Below are positions 51,212-59,963 of a DNA stretch of 64,000 bases, piece after piece; within the stretch, counting starts at the first letter, position 1, and every line of letters begins with the position of its first letter. The position numbers and the translations under genes were made by a program. This DNA is from CADCUY01 sp964242735 (GTDB taxonomy: Bacteria; Actinomycetota; Actinomycetes; Actinomycetales; Quadrisphaeraceae): contig CAXTAK010000005.1 in the NCBI GenBank assembly GCA_964242735.1, positions 1-64,000 on the forward strand, written 5' to 3'. The notes beneath the pieces were generated by a model. That model worked only from the letters and a program-made list of their open reading frames with translations, was not told where the DNA came from and made no database searches.

Positions 51212-52972
51212 ATGCAGACCCACAGCTACGACGTCGTCATCGTCGGTGCCGGAGGCGCGGGGATGCGCGCCGCCATCGAGGCCGGTTCCCGCTCGCGCAC
51301 CGCGGTGCTCACCAAGCTGTACCCGACGAGGTCCCACACCGGCGCGGCGCAGGGCGGCATGTGCGCCGCCCTGGCCAACGTCGAGGAGGACAACTGGGAG
51401 TGGCACACCTTCGACACCGTCAAGGGCGGTGACTACCTCGTCGACCAGGACGCCGCCGAGGTGATGTGCCGCGAGGCCATCGACGCCGTCCTCGACCTCG
51501 AGAAGATGGGGCTGCCGTTCAACCGCACCCCCGAGGGCCGCATCGACCAGCGCCGCTTCGGCGGGCACACCCGCAACCACGGCGAGGCGGCCGTGCGCCG
51601 CTCCTGCTTCGCAGCCGACCGCACCGGGCACATGATCCTTCAGACCCTCTACCAGCAGTGCGTCAAGCACGAGGTGGAGTTCTTCAACGAGTTCTACGTG
51701 CTCGACCTCCTGCTGACCGACCCCGACGCCGACGGGAAGCGGTCGACCACCGGCGTGGTGGCCTACGAGCTCGCCACCGGGGAGATCCACGTCTTCGGCG
51801 CGACGTCGGTGGTGCTGGCCACCGGTGGTGCCGGCAAGGTCTTCAAGACCACCTCCAACGCCCACACCCTCACCGGTGACGGCATGGGCGTGGCCTGGCG
51901 CCGCGGGCTGCCGCTGGAGGACATGGAGTTCTTCCAGTTCCACCCCACCGGCCTCGCCGGTCTGGGCATCCTGCTGAGCGAGGCGGCGCGCGGTGAGGGC
52001 GGCATCCTGCGCAACGGCGAGGGTGAGCGCTTCATGGAGCGCTACGCCCCCACCATCAAGGACCTCGCGCCGCGCGACATCGTCGCCCGCGCGATGGCCA
52101 ACGAGGTGCGCGAGGGGCGCGGCGCCGGCCCGAACAAGGACTACGTGCTGCTCGACCTGACCCACCTCGAGCCCGCGCACATCGACGCGAAGCTGCCCGA
52201 CATCACCGAGTTCGCCCGCACGTACCTCGGTGTGGAGCCGTACACCGAGCCGGTGCCGGTGTACCCCACGGCGCACTACGCGATGGGCGGGGTGCCGACG
52301 AACGTCGAGACCGAGGTGCTCGCCGACAACGACACCGTCGTGGGGGGCCTGTACGCCGCCGGGGAGGTGGCGTGCGTCTCGGTGCACGGGTCGAACCGCC
52401 TGGGCACGAACTCCCTGCTCGACATCAACGTCTTCGGGCGACGCGCGGGTCTGGCCGCCGCCGCCCACGCGGCCACGGCGGAGCGCCTGCCGCTACCCGC
52501 GGCCGCCGAGACCGACGTCGTGGGGCTGCTGGAGGGGCTGCGCGCGGCGACCGGCACCGAGCGGGTCGCGGTGATCCGCGCGGAGCTGCAGGAGACCATG
52601 GACATGAACGCCCAGGTCTTCCGCACCGAGGCGAGCCTCAAGCAGGCGATGTCCGACATCGACGGCCTGCGCGAGCGGTACCGCCTGATCTCGGTGCAGG
52701 ACAAGGGGCGGCGCTACAACACCGACCTCCTCGAGGCGGTGGAGCTGGGGTTCCTGCTCGAGCTGTCGCAGGTGATCGTCGCCGGGGCCCTGGAGCGCAA
52801 GGAGTCGCGCGGCGGGCACTTCCGCGAGGACTACCCCGACCGCGACGACAGCAACTACATGCGCCACACGATGGCGTACCGCTCCCTCGACGCCGCCGGC
52901 CACGACGGCATCGTGCTCGACACCAAGCCCGTGGTCACCACCCGCTACCAGCCGATGGAGCGCAAGTACTAG
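51212..52972 (+). CDS. sdhA: Succinate dehydrogenase flavoprotein subunit
   Basis: A 586-aa flavoprotein that oxidises succinate. VIVGAGGAGMRAAIEA is the FAD-binding Rossmann motif, SHTGAAQGG carries the His for covalent FAD, and HPTGLAGLGIL and GSNRLGTNSLLDI are further FAD/substrate-site motifs. The C-terminal ESRGGHFREDYPDRDD is typical. An AGGAG lies 8 nt before the ATG. The gene is the third of sdhCDAB. Confidence 0.97.
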   Translation: MQTHSYDVVIVGAGGAGMRAAIEAGSRSRTAVLTKLYPTRSHTGAAQGGMCAALANVEEDNWEWHTFDTVKGGDYLVDQDAAEVMCREAIDAVLDLEKMGLPFNRTPEGRIDQRRFGGHTRNHGEAAVRRSCFAADRTGHMILQTLYQQCVKHEVEFFNEFYVLDLLLTDPDADGKRSTTGVVAYELATGEIHVFGATSVVLATGGAGKVFKTTSNAHTLTGDGMGVAWRRGLPLEDMEFFQFHPTGLAGLGILLSEAARGEGGILRNGEGERFMERYAPTIKDLAPRDIVARAMANEVREGRGAGPNKDYVLLDLTHLEPAHIDAKLPDITEFARTYLGVEPYTEPVPVYPTAHYAMGGVPTNVETEVLADNDTVVGGLYAAGEVACVSVHGSNRLGTNSLLDINVFGRRAGLAAAAHAATAERLPLPAAAETDVVGLLEGLRAATGTERVAVIRAELQETMDMNAQVFRTEASLKQAMSDIDGLRERYRLISVQDKGRRYNTDLLEAVELGFLLELSQVIVAGALERKESRGGHFREDYPDRDDSNYMRHTMAYRSLDAAGHDGIVLDTKPVVTTRYQPMERKY

Positions 52973-53003
52973 AGATGCGCCCCGGACCCGAGATGAGCAC
53001 CTG

Positions 53004-53807
53004 ATGCCCAGCACCACCGGCACTGCCCAGCTGACCGAGCGCCTGGACGCCGCGGCGCGCACCTCCACCGACTCCAAGGGCAAGCCCGGCGAGGTCACCG
53101 GCTTCGACGTGACCATCCGGGTGCGCCGCTACGACCCGGAGAAGGACGCGGACCCGCACTGGGAGGACTACGTGGTCAGCGCGTACTCCACCGACCGCGT
53201 CCTCGACGCCCTCCACAAGATCAAGTGGGAGCTCGACGGCTCACTGACGTTCCGCCGCTCCTGCGCGCACGGGGTGTGCGGCTCGGACGCGATGCGCATC
53301 AACGGGCGCAACCGGCTGGCGTGCAAGGCGCTGCTGCGCGACCTCGAGCCGTCCAAGCCGATCACCGTGGAGGCCATCAAGGGCCTGCCGGTCGAGAAGG
53401 ACCTCGTCGTCGACATGGAGCCGTTCTTCCAGTCCTACCGGGAGATCATGCCGTTCCTCATCACGAGCGGGCACGAGCCGACGAAGGAGCGCATCCAGAG
53501 CCAGCACGACCGGGAGCGCTACGACGACACCACCAAGTGCATCCTGTGCGCGGCGTGCACGTCGAGCTGCCCGGTGTTCTGGACCGACGGGCAGTACTTC
53601 GGTCCCGCGGCGATCGTCAACGCGCACCGCTTCATCTTCGACAGCCGCGACGAGGGCTCCGACATCCGCCTCGAGGTGCTCAACGACCGCGAGGGCGTCT
53701 GGCGCTGCCGCACGACGTTCAACTGCACCGAGGCGTGCCCGCGGGGCATCGAGGTGACGAAGGCGATCGCCGAGGTCAAGCAGGCGCTGCTGACCCGCAA
53801 GATCTGA
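53004..53807 (+). CDS. sdhB: Succinate dehydrogenase iron-sulfur subunit
   Basis: A 267-aa subunit carrying three Fe-S clusters. SCAHGVCGSDAMRINGRNRLAC splits into the [2Fe-2S] Cys set near residue 88, CILCAACTSSCPVFW near residue 180 and CRTTFNCTEACPRGIEV near residue 235 supply the [4Fe-4S] and [3Fe-4S] ligands. The cluster spacing is complete. The C-terminal helix ends ALLTRKI. It lies 31 bp after sdhA and closes the operon. Confidence 0.97.
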   Translation: MPSTTGTAQLTERLDAAARTSTDSKGKPGEVTGFDVTIRVRRYDPEKDADPHWEDYVVSAYSTDRVLDALHKIKWELDGSLTFRRSCAHGVCGSDAMRINGRNRLACKALLRDLEPSKPITVEAIKGLPVEKDLVVDMEPFFQSYREIMPFLITSGHEPTKERIQSQHDRERYDDTTKCILCAACTSSCPVFWTDGQYFGPAAIVNAHRFIFDSRDEGSDIRLEVLNDREGVWRCRTTFNCTEACPRGIEVTKAIAEVKQALLTRKI

Positions 53808-53834
53808 GGGCGGCCACCGGCGGCTGCGAGCGGC

Positions 53835-54407
53835 TCAGCCCAGCGGGTACTCCGCCAGGGACCGCCACACCCCGTCGGCCTCGTGGCGGTACAGCACGAT
53901 GGACGCCGCGGTGAACTGCGCTCGGAAGTCGGCCAGCGCCGCTCCCGCCGCGTCCAGGGCGGCGTCGTCGACGTCCTGCGCGAGGGTGACGTGGGGGTGG
54001 AAGGGGAACCGGCGCGGGGTGCCCAGCACCCCGGCGCGCACCCGCTGCTCGAGCCCGACGACCTCCGCCGCGCCGCTGACGAGCCTGGCGAAGACCACCG
54101 GGGAGACCGGCCGGAACGTGCCGGTGCTGTGCAGGGCGATCTCGAACACCGCGCTCGCCGCGGCTGCTGCCGCCAGGTGCTCGGCCACCCGGTCCATGTC
54201 GCCGTCGGCGACCCGCAGCGGTGGCACGAGGGTGACGTGGGGGGGCACCGACCACGCCAGGGGGTCACCCGAGGCGGCGCGCTGGCGCTGCAGCACCTCG
54301 CAGAGCGGCAGCGGCACGGGGATGGCGACGCCGATCCGCGTGCCCCCCTGCTCGCTCAAGGCCGCGCCGAGGGCGGGCGGTGGCGGCCGGGCACGGCCGT
54401 CATCCAA
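53835..54407 (-). CDS. 2'-5' RNA ligase (LigT-like) family protein
   Basis: A 190-aa protein of the 2H phosphoesterase superfamily. The two catalytic motifs are PPHVTLVPP near residue 55 and HPHVTLAQD near residue 138, both H-x-T/V-L. Family members act on 2'-5' or cyclic phosphate bonds; cellular targets are unknown. The start is uncertain: TTG 54407 lies in a segment shared with the trpS start, and TTG 54359 would give 174 aa. It is last in the trpS-xth-ligT direction. Confidence 0.8.
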   Translation of the reverse strand: MDDGRARPPPPALGAALSEQGGTRIGVAIPVPLPLCEVLQRQRAASGDPLAWSVPPHVTLVPPLRVADGDMDRVAEHLAAAAAASAVFEIALHSTGTFRPVSPVVFARLVSGAAEVVGLEQRVRAGVLGTPRRFPFHPHVTLAQDVDDAALDAAGAALADFRAQFTAASIVLYRHEADGVWRSLAEYPLG

Positions 54408-54417
54408 CCACCCGCCC
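54398..54417 (-). repeat. Copy of the trpS start region
   Basis: About 24 bases, including ggtggttggatgacggccgt, are identical to those at the trpS start (56153-56176). On this strand they lie at the start of the 2'-5' ligase-like gene. Confidence 0.7.
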
Positions 54418-54426
54418 TGCCGGCGC

Positions 54427-55071
54427 TCACGCCACCCGGCCCGGCGCGCTGCCGGGCTCGCCGTGGCGCACCACCACCGGGGCGTGGTCGCTGGAGCGCT
54501 CGGCGTCGGACGGCGCGCGGTCGACCACGGCCTCCACCGCCGGGGCAGCGAGGTCGGGCGTCGCCACCTGGTGGTCGATGCGCCACCAGGCGTCGCGGTC
54601 GAAGGCCTGCCCGCGCCACGACCACCAGGTGCACGGCCCCCGCTCCACGCCCGGGTGCAGCGCCCGGACGACGTCGACCCACCCGGCGGCCGCCCACGCG
54701 TCGAGGTGAGCCCGCTCCTGCGGCAGGGAGCCGGCTCGCCCGCGGCTGCCGCGCCGGTTCGCGATGTCGGCCTCGGTGTGGGCCGCGTCCACGTCGCCGG
54801 TCAGCAGCGCCGTCGTGCCCCGCTCGCGCAGCGCCCCGAGGCGGGCGGTCACCGCGTCGAGGAGGTCCTGCTCCTCCTCCTGCCGGGGGGTGCCCGCCTC
54901 GCCGGTCTGCACGTGGGTGCTGACCACGGTCAACGGCCCCGCCAGGCCGGGGACGGCGACGTCGGCCTCGACCCAGCGACCCGCGCCGGCCCACCGCTCC
55001 CCCGGGCCGGCCGCAGCAGCGTCGGCATGGTCGCCCACCGGTTGACGTCGACGGTGGCGATCACGGTGCAC
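54427..55071 (-). pseudogene. xth: Exonuclease III gene with N-terminal deletion
   Basis: The second half is recognisable exonuclease III: GRWVEADVAV, VVSTHVQTGEAGTPRQ, LLTGDVDAAHTEADIANRR, WWRIDHQVATP and SSDHAPVVV. The first catalytic part, with the usual metal-ligand Glu, is missing. A different frame just after the trpS stop gives VIATVDVNRW from GTG 55064, which is the normal beginning of the enzyme, so about 80 residues are deleted and the frame is shifted. The catalytic Asn of GDxN is Asp here. It is probably inactive. Confidence 0.7.
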
Positions 55072-55099
55072 GGGCCCGCGGTCCGTGCCCTCCGGTCGC

Positions 55100-56164
55100 T
55101 CAAGGCCGAGGTGGGAGCAGACCGATCGCGCCCTCGACGCGGGCCAGCACGGCGCCCGCCCGCTCCCGGGCCCGGCGTGCGCCCTCGGCGAGCACCGCGT
55201 CGAGCTCTCGCGCGTCGGCCAGCAGCTCCAGGGCCCGCGCCCTCACCGGGGTGAGGGACTCCGTCACGACCTCGGCGACGTCCTTCTTCAGGTCGCCGTA
55301 GCCCCGGCCGGCGAAGTCGTCCTGCAGCTGCTCGAGGCCGCGCCCCGACAGGGCCGAGCGGATCGTCATCAGGTTGGAGATCCCGGGCTTGGCGACGGGG
55401 TCGAAGACCACCTCGCGCCCGGTGTCGGTGACCGCGGAGCGGATCTTCTTCGCCGTCACCGCCGGGTCGTCGAGCAGGTCGATCACCCCGGCCTGGCTCG
55501 CCGCGCTCTTGCTCATCTTCGCCGTCGGGTCCTGCAGGTCGGCGATCCTGGCGGTGGCGGCCACCACGCGCGCCCTCGGGACGACGAGCACCTCGCCGTA
55601 GCGGGCGTTGAAGCGCTGCGCGAGGTCGCGGGTCAGCTCCAGGTGCTGGCGCTGGTCACCGCCGATCGGCACCTCGTCGGTGTCGTGCAGCAGGACGTCG
55701 GCGGCCTGCAGCACGGGGTAGGTGAACAGGCCCACGCTCGGCCCCGCGCCGTCGCCGCCCTGCCCGCCCTGCCGCGCGGACTTGTCCTTGAACTGCGTCA
55801 TGCGCCCGGCCTCGCCGAAGCCCGTGAGGCAGCTGAGCACCCACGCCAGCTGCGCGTGCTGGGGGGCGTGGCTCTGCACGAACACCGTGGAGCGCGCCGG
55901 GTCGATGCCCGCGCCCAGGTACTGCGCGGCGGTGCGCCGGGTGCGCTCGCGCAGCAGCGCCGGGTCGGGGGCGACGGTCAGGGCGTGCAGGTCGACGACG
56001 CCCCAGGTGCCCTCGACGCCCTCGGTGCTCTCAGCGCCCGCTGCGCCGTCCTGCAGCTCCACCCACGGGCGCAGCGCCCCGAGGAGGTTCCCCAGGTGGA
56101 GGGAGTCGGCGGTGGGCTGCATCGCCGAGAACGCGCGGGTCCGGCGGTCTGGCACGGCCGTCAT
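55100..56164 (-). CDS. trpS: Tryptophanyl-tRNA synthetase
   Basis: A 354-aa class I synthetase that charges tRNA-Trp. The HIGH-equivalent is HLGN near residue 23 after MQPTADSL, VQSHAPQHAQLAWVL and TYPVLQAADVLLHD are Trp-site motifs, GGDQRQHLELTRDLA lines the adenylate site, and KMSKS is near residue 213. A Gly/Gln insert at about residue 132 is longer than usual. It is upstream of the decayed xth gene. Confidence 0.95.
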   Translation of the reverse strand: MTAVPDRRTRAFSAMQPTADSLHLGNLLGALRPWVELQDGAAGAESTEGVEGTWGVVDLHALTVAPDPALLRERTRRTAAQYLGAGIDPARSTVFVQSHAPQHAQLAWVLSCLTGFGEAGRMTQFKDKSARQGGQGGDGAGPSVGLFTYPVLQAADVLLHDTDEVPIGGDQRQHLELTRDLAQRFNARYGEVLVVPRARVVAATARIADLQDPTAKMSKSAASQAGVIDLLDDPAVTAKKIRSAVTDTGREVVFDPVAKPGISNLMTIRSALSGRGLEQLQDDFAGRGYGDLKKDVAEVVTESLTPVRARALELLADARELDAVLAEGARRARERAGAVLARVEGAIGLLPPRP

Positions 56165-56229
56165 CCAACCACCCCGGTGGGTGGGTGGCGGTGGGTGCGC
56201 CCCGAGACCCAGCTGTGATCTGCGGATGC

Positions 56230-56258
56230 TTGTGCTGGGGTGTGCCTGCCTGTTTGAT
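56230..56258 (+). promoter_or_regulatory. Candidate -35/-10 promoter of the galactose operon
   Basis: TTGTGC (56230-56235) and TTTGAT (56253-56258) are spaced by 17 bp, about 50 bp before the first gene. This is one of few sites here with a recognisable -35. No clear operator palindrome was found around it. Confidence 0.4.
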
Positions 56259-56309
56259 CGGCGCGGGCGGGACGTCCCACCCGGCAGCGTCGCCACCGAG
56301 GAGAGCACC

Positions 56310-57443
56310 ATGACCGGCACCCGCACCGCCCGCACCCCACGGACGCCCGCCGCCCGCCGCCGCGCCCGCCCGGTCGCCGCCACCGCGTCGTCGGTGCTGG
56401 CGGGCGTGCTGCTGCTGGCGGGGTGCGCGAACACCGGCGAGGAGCCCGCCACCGGGGCCAGCGACACCGGGGCCGGGGAGCAGACCGTCGTGGAGTCGGA
56501 GGCTCCCGCGGAGGGTGAGGGCTGCACCCTGGAGACCTCCGGGGGCACCGGGGTGGAGGAGCTGGACCTGCAGGGCGCGAAGGTCGGCTTCTCGCAGTCC
56601 GAGCCGGACGCCGCGTCGTTCCGCGCCGCTGAGACGGAGTCGATCCGCTCCGCGGCCGCCGAGGTCGGCGCGGAGCTGGTGGTCACGAACGCCAACGCCG
56701 AGCTGCCCAAGCAGCTCTCCGACATCCAGGACCTGCTGAACCAGGACGTGCGGCTGCTCATCGTGGCCCCGGTGGCCTCCGACGGCCTCGACCCGGCGCT
56801 GACCGCGGCCGCCGAGGCCGGGGTGCCGGTGATCACCATCGACCGCAAGGTGACCAACACCCACTGCGACGACTACCTGACCTTCATCGGCTCGAACTTC
56901 CTCGAGCAGGGCCAGCGGGCGGCGGACGCGATGAACGAGGCCACCGGCGGCGAGGGGCAGGTGGCGATCCTGCTGGGCAGCTCCGGCAACAACGTGACCG
57001 ACCAGCGCAACCAGGGCTTCAAGGACAGGGTCGCAGCGGAGTACCCGGGCCTGGAGATCGTCGAGGAGCAGACCGCGAACTTCGCTCGCGAGGAGGGCCA
57101 GTCCGTCACCGAGCAGCTCCTGCAGTCCAACCCCGACATCGACGCGATCTACGCCCACAACGACGAGATGGCCCTCGGCGCCGTCATCGCGGTGCGCGAC
57201 GCCGGCCGCCAGCCGGGCACCGACGTGAAGATCGTGTCCATCGACGGCACCCGTGACGCGGTGCAGGGCATCGTGGACGGCGAGATCAACGCCGTCATCG
57301 AGTCCAACCCCCGCTTCGGGCCGCTGGCCTTCTCCACCGCCGCGGACTTCTTCGCCGGCGAGGCCATCCCGGAGGACATCATCATCGAGGACGACGAGTA
57401 CGCCCCCGACACCGCCGAGGCCGGTCTCGCCGAGGCCTTCTGA
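56310..57443 (+). CDS. ytfQ: Galactofuranose/ribose-type sugar-binding lipoprotein (YtfQ-like)
   Basis: A 377-aa Peripla_BP_4 binding lipoprotein. The signal ends LLLAGC (Cys near residue 38). The binding domain begins KVGFSQSEPDAASFRAAET, the YtfQ-like start, and continues with ANAELPKQLSDIQDLL, VITIDRKV and SIDGTRDAVQGIVDGE. GAGGAGAG lies 5-6 nt before the ATG. It is the first gene of the operon and would deliver a furanose or pyranose sugar to the permeases below. Confidence 0.9.
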   Translation: MTGTRTARTPRTPAARRRARPVAATASSVLAGVLLLAGCANTGEEPATGASDTGAGEQTVVESEAPAEGEGCTLETSGGTGVEELDLQGAKVGFSQSEPDAASFRAAETESIRSAAAEVGAELVVTNANAELPKQLSDIQDLLNQDVRLLIVAPVASDGLDPALTAAAEAGVPVITIDRKVTNTHCDDYLTFIGSNFLEQGQRAADAMNEATGGEGQVAILLGSSGNNVTDQRNQGFKDRVAAEYPGLEIVEEQTANFAREEGQSVTEQLLQSNPDIDAIYAHNDEMALGAVIAVRDAGRQPGTDVKIVSIDGTRDAVQGIVDGEINAVIESNPRFGPLAFSTAADFFAGEAIPEDIIIEDDEYAPDTAEAGLAEAF

Positions 57444-57448
57444 GCCCG

Positions 57449-59002
57449 GTGCCCGCGCCTCCCCCCGTCCCGCCCGTCCCCGTCCTGGCCGTCACGGGCC
57501 TCACGAAGTCCTTTGGCGGCGTCCACGCCCTGCGCGGCGTCGACCTCACCCTCCTCCCCGGGCAGGTCCACGCCCTGGTCGGGGAGAACGGCGCGGGCAA
57601 GTCCACCCTGATCAAGGTGCTGACGGGGGTGCACCCCCCCGACCGCGGCGAGCTGCGCCACCGCGGGGAGCCGGTGGTCTTCACCCGGCCCTCCGACGCG
57701 CAGGCCGCGGGGATCTCGACGATGTACCAGGAGATCAACCTCGTGCCGCTGCTCTCGGTGGCCAGCAACATCTCCCTCGGCCGCGAGCCGCGCCGGCGCG
57801 GGCTCATCGACACCCGGGCGATGCGGGCCCGGGCCCGGGAGCTGGTGGCCCGCCTCGGCATCGACGTCGACGTCGACGCGCCGCTGGGGCGCCTCGGGCT
57901 GGGGGTGCAGCAGATGGTCGCCCTGGCCCGCGCCGTGTCGGTGGACAGCCAGGTCGTGATCATGGACGAGCCGACGTCCTCGCTGGAGCAGCACGAGGTC
58001 GAGACCCTGTTCCGCGTCGTCCGCCAGCTCGCCGCCACCGGCGTCGGCATCGTCTTCGTCTCCCACCGCCTCGGGGAGATCTTCGCCCTGTGCGACCAGG
58101 TCACCGTGCTGCGCGACGGGCTCACGGTGCACTCCGGGCCCGTCGCCGGCCTCGACCGCATCGGCCTCGTCGCGCACATGCTCGGCCGGGCCGTGGACGA
58201 CGTGCGGCGCAGCGGCGCCACCGAGTTCGGCGGCGACCACTCCCGCGGCGGTGGACCGGCGCTGAGCGTGCAGGGCGTGGAGGTGCCCGGGCGCCTGCAC
58301 GACGTCTCCTTCACCGTGCGCCAGGGTGAGGTGCTCGGGCTCGGCGGGCTGCTGGGATCGGGGCGCAGCGAGACCGTCAAGGCCGTCTACGGCGACCTGG
58401 CGACCACGGCGGCGAGCGTGAGCGTGGCGGGGCGACCGGTGCGCCGTGGGTCCGTGGCCGGCGCGCTGGCCGCGGGGATGGCGCTGCTGAGCGAGGACCG
58501 CAAGGCGGAGGGGATCATCCCGGAGCTGTCGGTGCGCGACAACATCGCCCTCGCGGTGCTGCCGCGCCTGTCCCGCGCCGGCCTCGTCTCCGACGCGCGC
58601 ATCGACGCCCTCGTGGAGACCTTCGTGCGACGGTTGCAGATCAAGGCCTCCAGCCCGCACCAGAAGGTCGGCCAGCTCTCCGGCGGCAACCAGCAGAAGG
58701 TGCTCATCGCCCGGTGGCTCGCCACCGAGCCGAGGGTGTTCCTCCTCGACGAACCCACCCGCGGCATCGACGTGGGCGCCAAGCGCGAGGTGCAGCTGCT
58801 CATCGACGAGCTCGCCGCGCAGGGCCTGGCGGTGGTGCTGATCTCCAGCGAGATGGAGGAGCTCGTCGAGGGCAGCGACCGCGTGGTCGTCCTGCGCGAC
58901 GGGCGCGTCGGCGCCGAGCTCGACGGGCACGGGCTGAGCACCGCCACCCTGATGACGGCGCTCGCGGGGACCGGCGCCGACGAGGGGGCGGCCGGTGGTT
59001 GA
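57449..59002 (+). CDS. ytfR: Sugar ABC transporter ATPase (YtfR-like)
   Basis: A 517-aa two-domain ATPase. Walker A LVGENGAGKST is near residue 45, followed by STMYQEINLVPLLSV and GREPRRRGL, close to YtfR. The first signature is degenerate (LGLGVQQMV), Walker B is VVIMDEPTSSL, and domain 2 has the degenerate P-loop GLGGLLGSGRSE and an intact LSGGNQQKVLIARWL. The GTG is 5 bp after the binding protein stop. The end overlaps the permease gene by 8 bp. Confidence 0.93.
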   Translation: MPAPPPVPPVPVLAVTGLTKSFGGVHALRGVDLTLLPGQVHALVGENGAGKSTLIKVLTGVHPPDRGELRHRGEPVVFTRPSDAQAAGISTMYQEINLVPLLSVASNISLGREPRRRGLIDTRAMRARARELVARLGIDVDVDAPLGRLGLGVQQMVALARAVSVDSQVVIMDEPTSSLEQHEVETLFRVVRQLAATGVGIVFVSHRLGEIFALCDQVTVLRDGLTVHSGPVAGLDRIGLVAHMLGRAVDDVRRSGATEFGGDHSRGGGPALSVQGVEVPGRLHDVSFTVRQGEVLGLGGLLGSGRSETVKAVYGDLATTAASVSVAGRPVRRGSVAGALAAGMALLSEDRKAEGIIPELSVRDNIALAVLPRLSRAGLVSDARIDALVETFVRRLQIKASSPHQKVGQLSGGNQQKVLIARWLATEPRVFLLDEPTRGIDVGAKREVQLLIDELAAQGLAVVLISSEMEELVEGSDRVVVLRDGRVGAELDGHGLSTATLMTALAGTGADEGAAGG

Positions 59003-59963
59003 CCTGAGCACCCCCGCGGCGCCCCCCCGCGCGCGCCGCCTCGACGCTGACTGGCTGCGCCGCAACGGCGTCTACGCGGCGCTGGCGGCGCTCGTCGTCG
59101 TCAACGTCGTGATCACCCCCAACTTCGTCTCCGCCAGCAACCTGCGCCTGCAGCTCATCCAGGTCTCCCCGGTGCTCGTCGTGGCCCTGGGCATGGCCCT
59201 GGTCATCGGCACGGGGGGCATCGACCTGTCCGTGGGTGCGGTGATGGCGCTCGCCGCCGTGCTGGTGCCCCTGTACATCGGGTACGGCACGGTGCCCGCG
59301 ATCGCGGTGGGCCTGCTCGCGGGGGCCGCGACCGGGGCCCTGGGCGGCACGGTGGTCGCCCGGGTCGGCATCCAGCCGATCGTGGCCACGCTGGCGGTGA
59401 TGGTCGCCGGCCGGGGGGTGGCGAACCTGCTCGGCGACGAGATCCGCACCATCCGCGACCCCGGCCTGCGAGCGATCGGCAGCGGCTCCCTCCTGGGGGT
59501 GCCGTACCTGGTGCTCATCGCCGCAGCGGTCGCCGTCAGCGTGTGGTTCTTCCTCGCCCGCACCACCGCCGGGCGCCAGCTCGTCGCCGTGGGCGGCAAC
59601 AGCCGGGCCGCGGCGCTGGCGGGGGTGCCCGTGCGGCGGGTGCTGACGACGGTGTACATCGCCTCCGGGGTCCTCGCCGCCGTCGCCGGCATCATGCTCG
59701 CCGCGCGCACCCAGTCGGTGAACGCGACCAGCCTGGGTCTGCTGTTCGAGCTGTCGGCCATCACCGCGGTCGTCGTCGGCGGCACACCGCTGGCCGGCGG
59801 CCAGGTGCGGGTGCTCGGCACGGTGGCGGGAGCCCTGCTGCTGCAGCTGCTCACCTCCACCCTCATCGCCGGCGGGCGCACCGACGCGCAGGCGCAGATC
59901 ATCCAGGCGGTGATCGTCATCCTCGCGGTGTACGTCCAGCTCGGGCGCAGGAGGGGTTCGTGA
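58995..59963 (+). CDS. ytfT: Sugar ABC transporter permease 1 (YtfT-like)
   Basis: A 322-aa permease of the BPD_transp_2 family with eight or more helices. GTGGIDLSVGAVMALAAVL near residue 70 is the family's conserved segment, VGGNSRAAALAGVPVRRV is the ATPase-coupling loop and VVVGGTPLAGGQVRVLGT is typical. It overlaps the ATPase gene and ends in a GTGA overlap with the second permease. Confidence 0.93.
   Translation: MVDLSTPAAPPRARRLDADWLRRNGVYAALAALVVVNVVITPNFVSASNLRLQLIQVSPVLVVALGMALVIGTGGIDLSVGAVMALAAVLVPLYIGYGTVPAIAVGLLAGAATGALGGTVVARVGIQPIVATLAVMVAGRGVANLLGDEIRTIRDPGLRAIGSGSLLGVPYLVLIAAAVAVSVWFFLARTTAGRQLVAVGGNSRAAALAGVPVRRVLTTVYIASGVLAAVAGIMLAARTQSVNATSLGLLFELSAITAVVVGGTPLAGGQVRVLGTVAGALLLQLLTSTLIAGGRTDAQAQIIQAVIVILAVYVQLGRRRGS

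Noticed and set aside
56165..56229. Riboswitch or T-box before trpS
   Set aside because: Only about 60 bases lie between trpS and the galactose promoter; no T-box sequence or terminator/antiterminator pair is visible.
57149..59065. 638-aa frame opposite the sugar ABC ATPase
   Set aside because: Antisense shadow; the ATPase frame has complete Walker and signature motifs.
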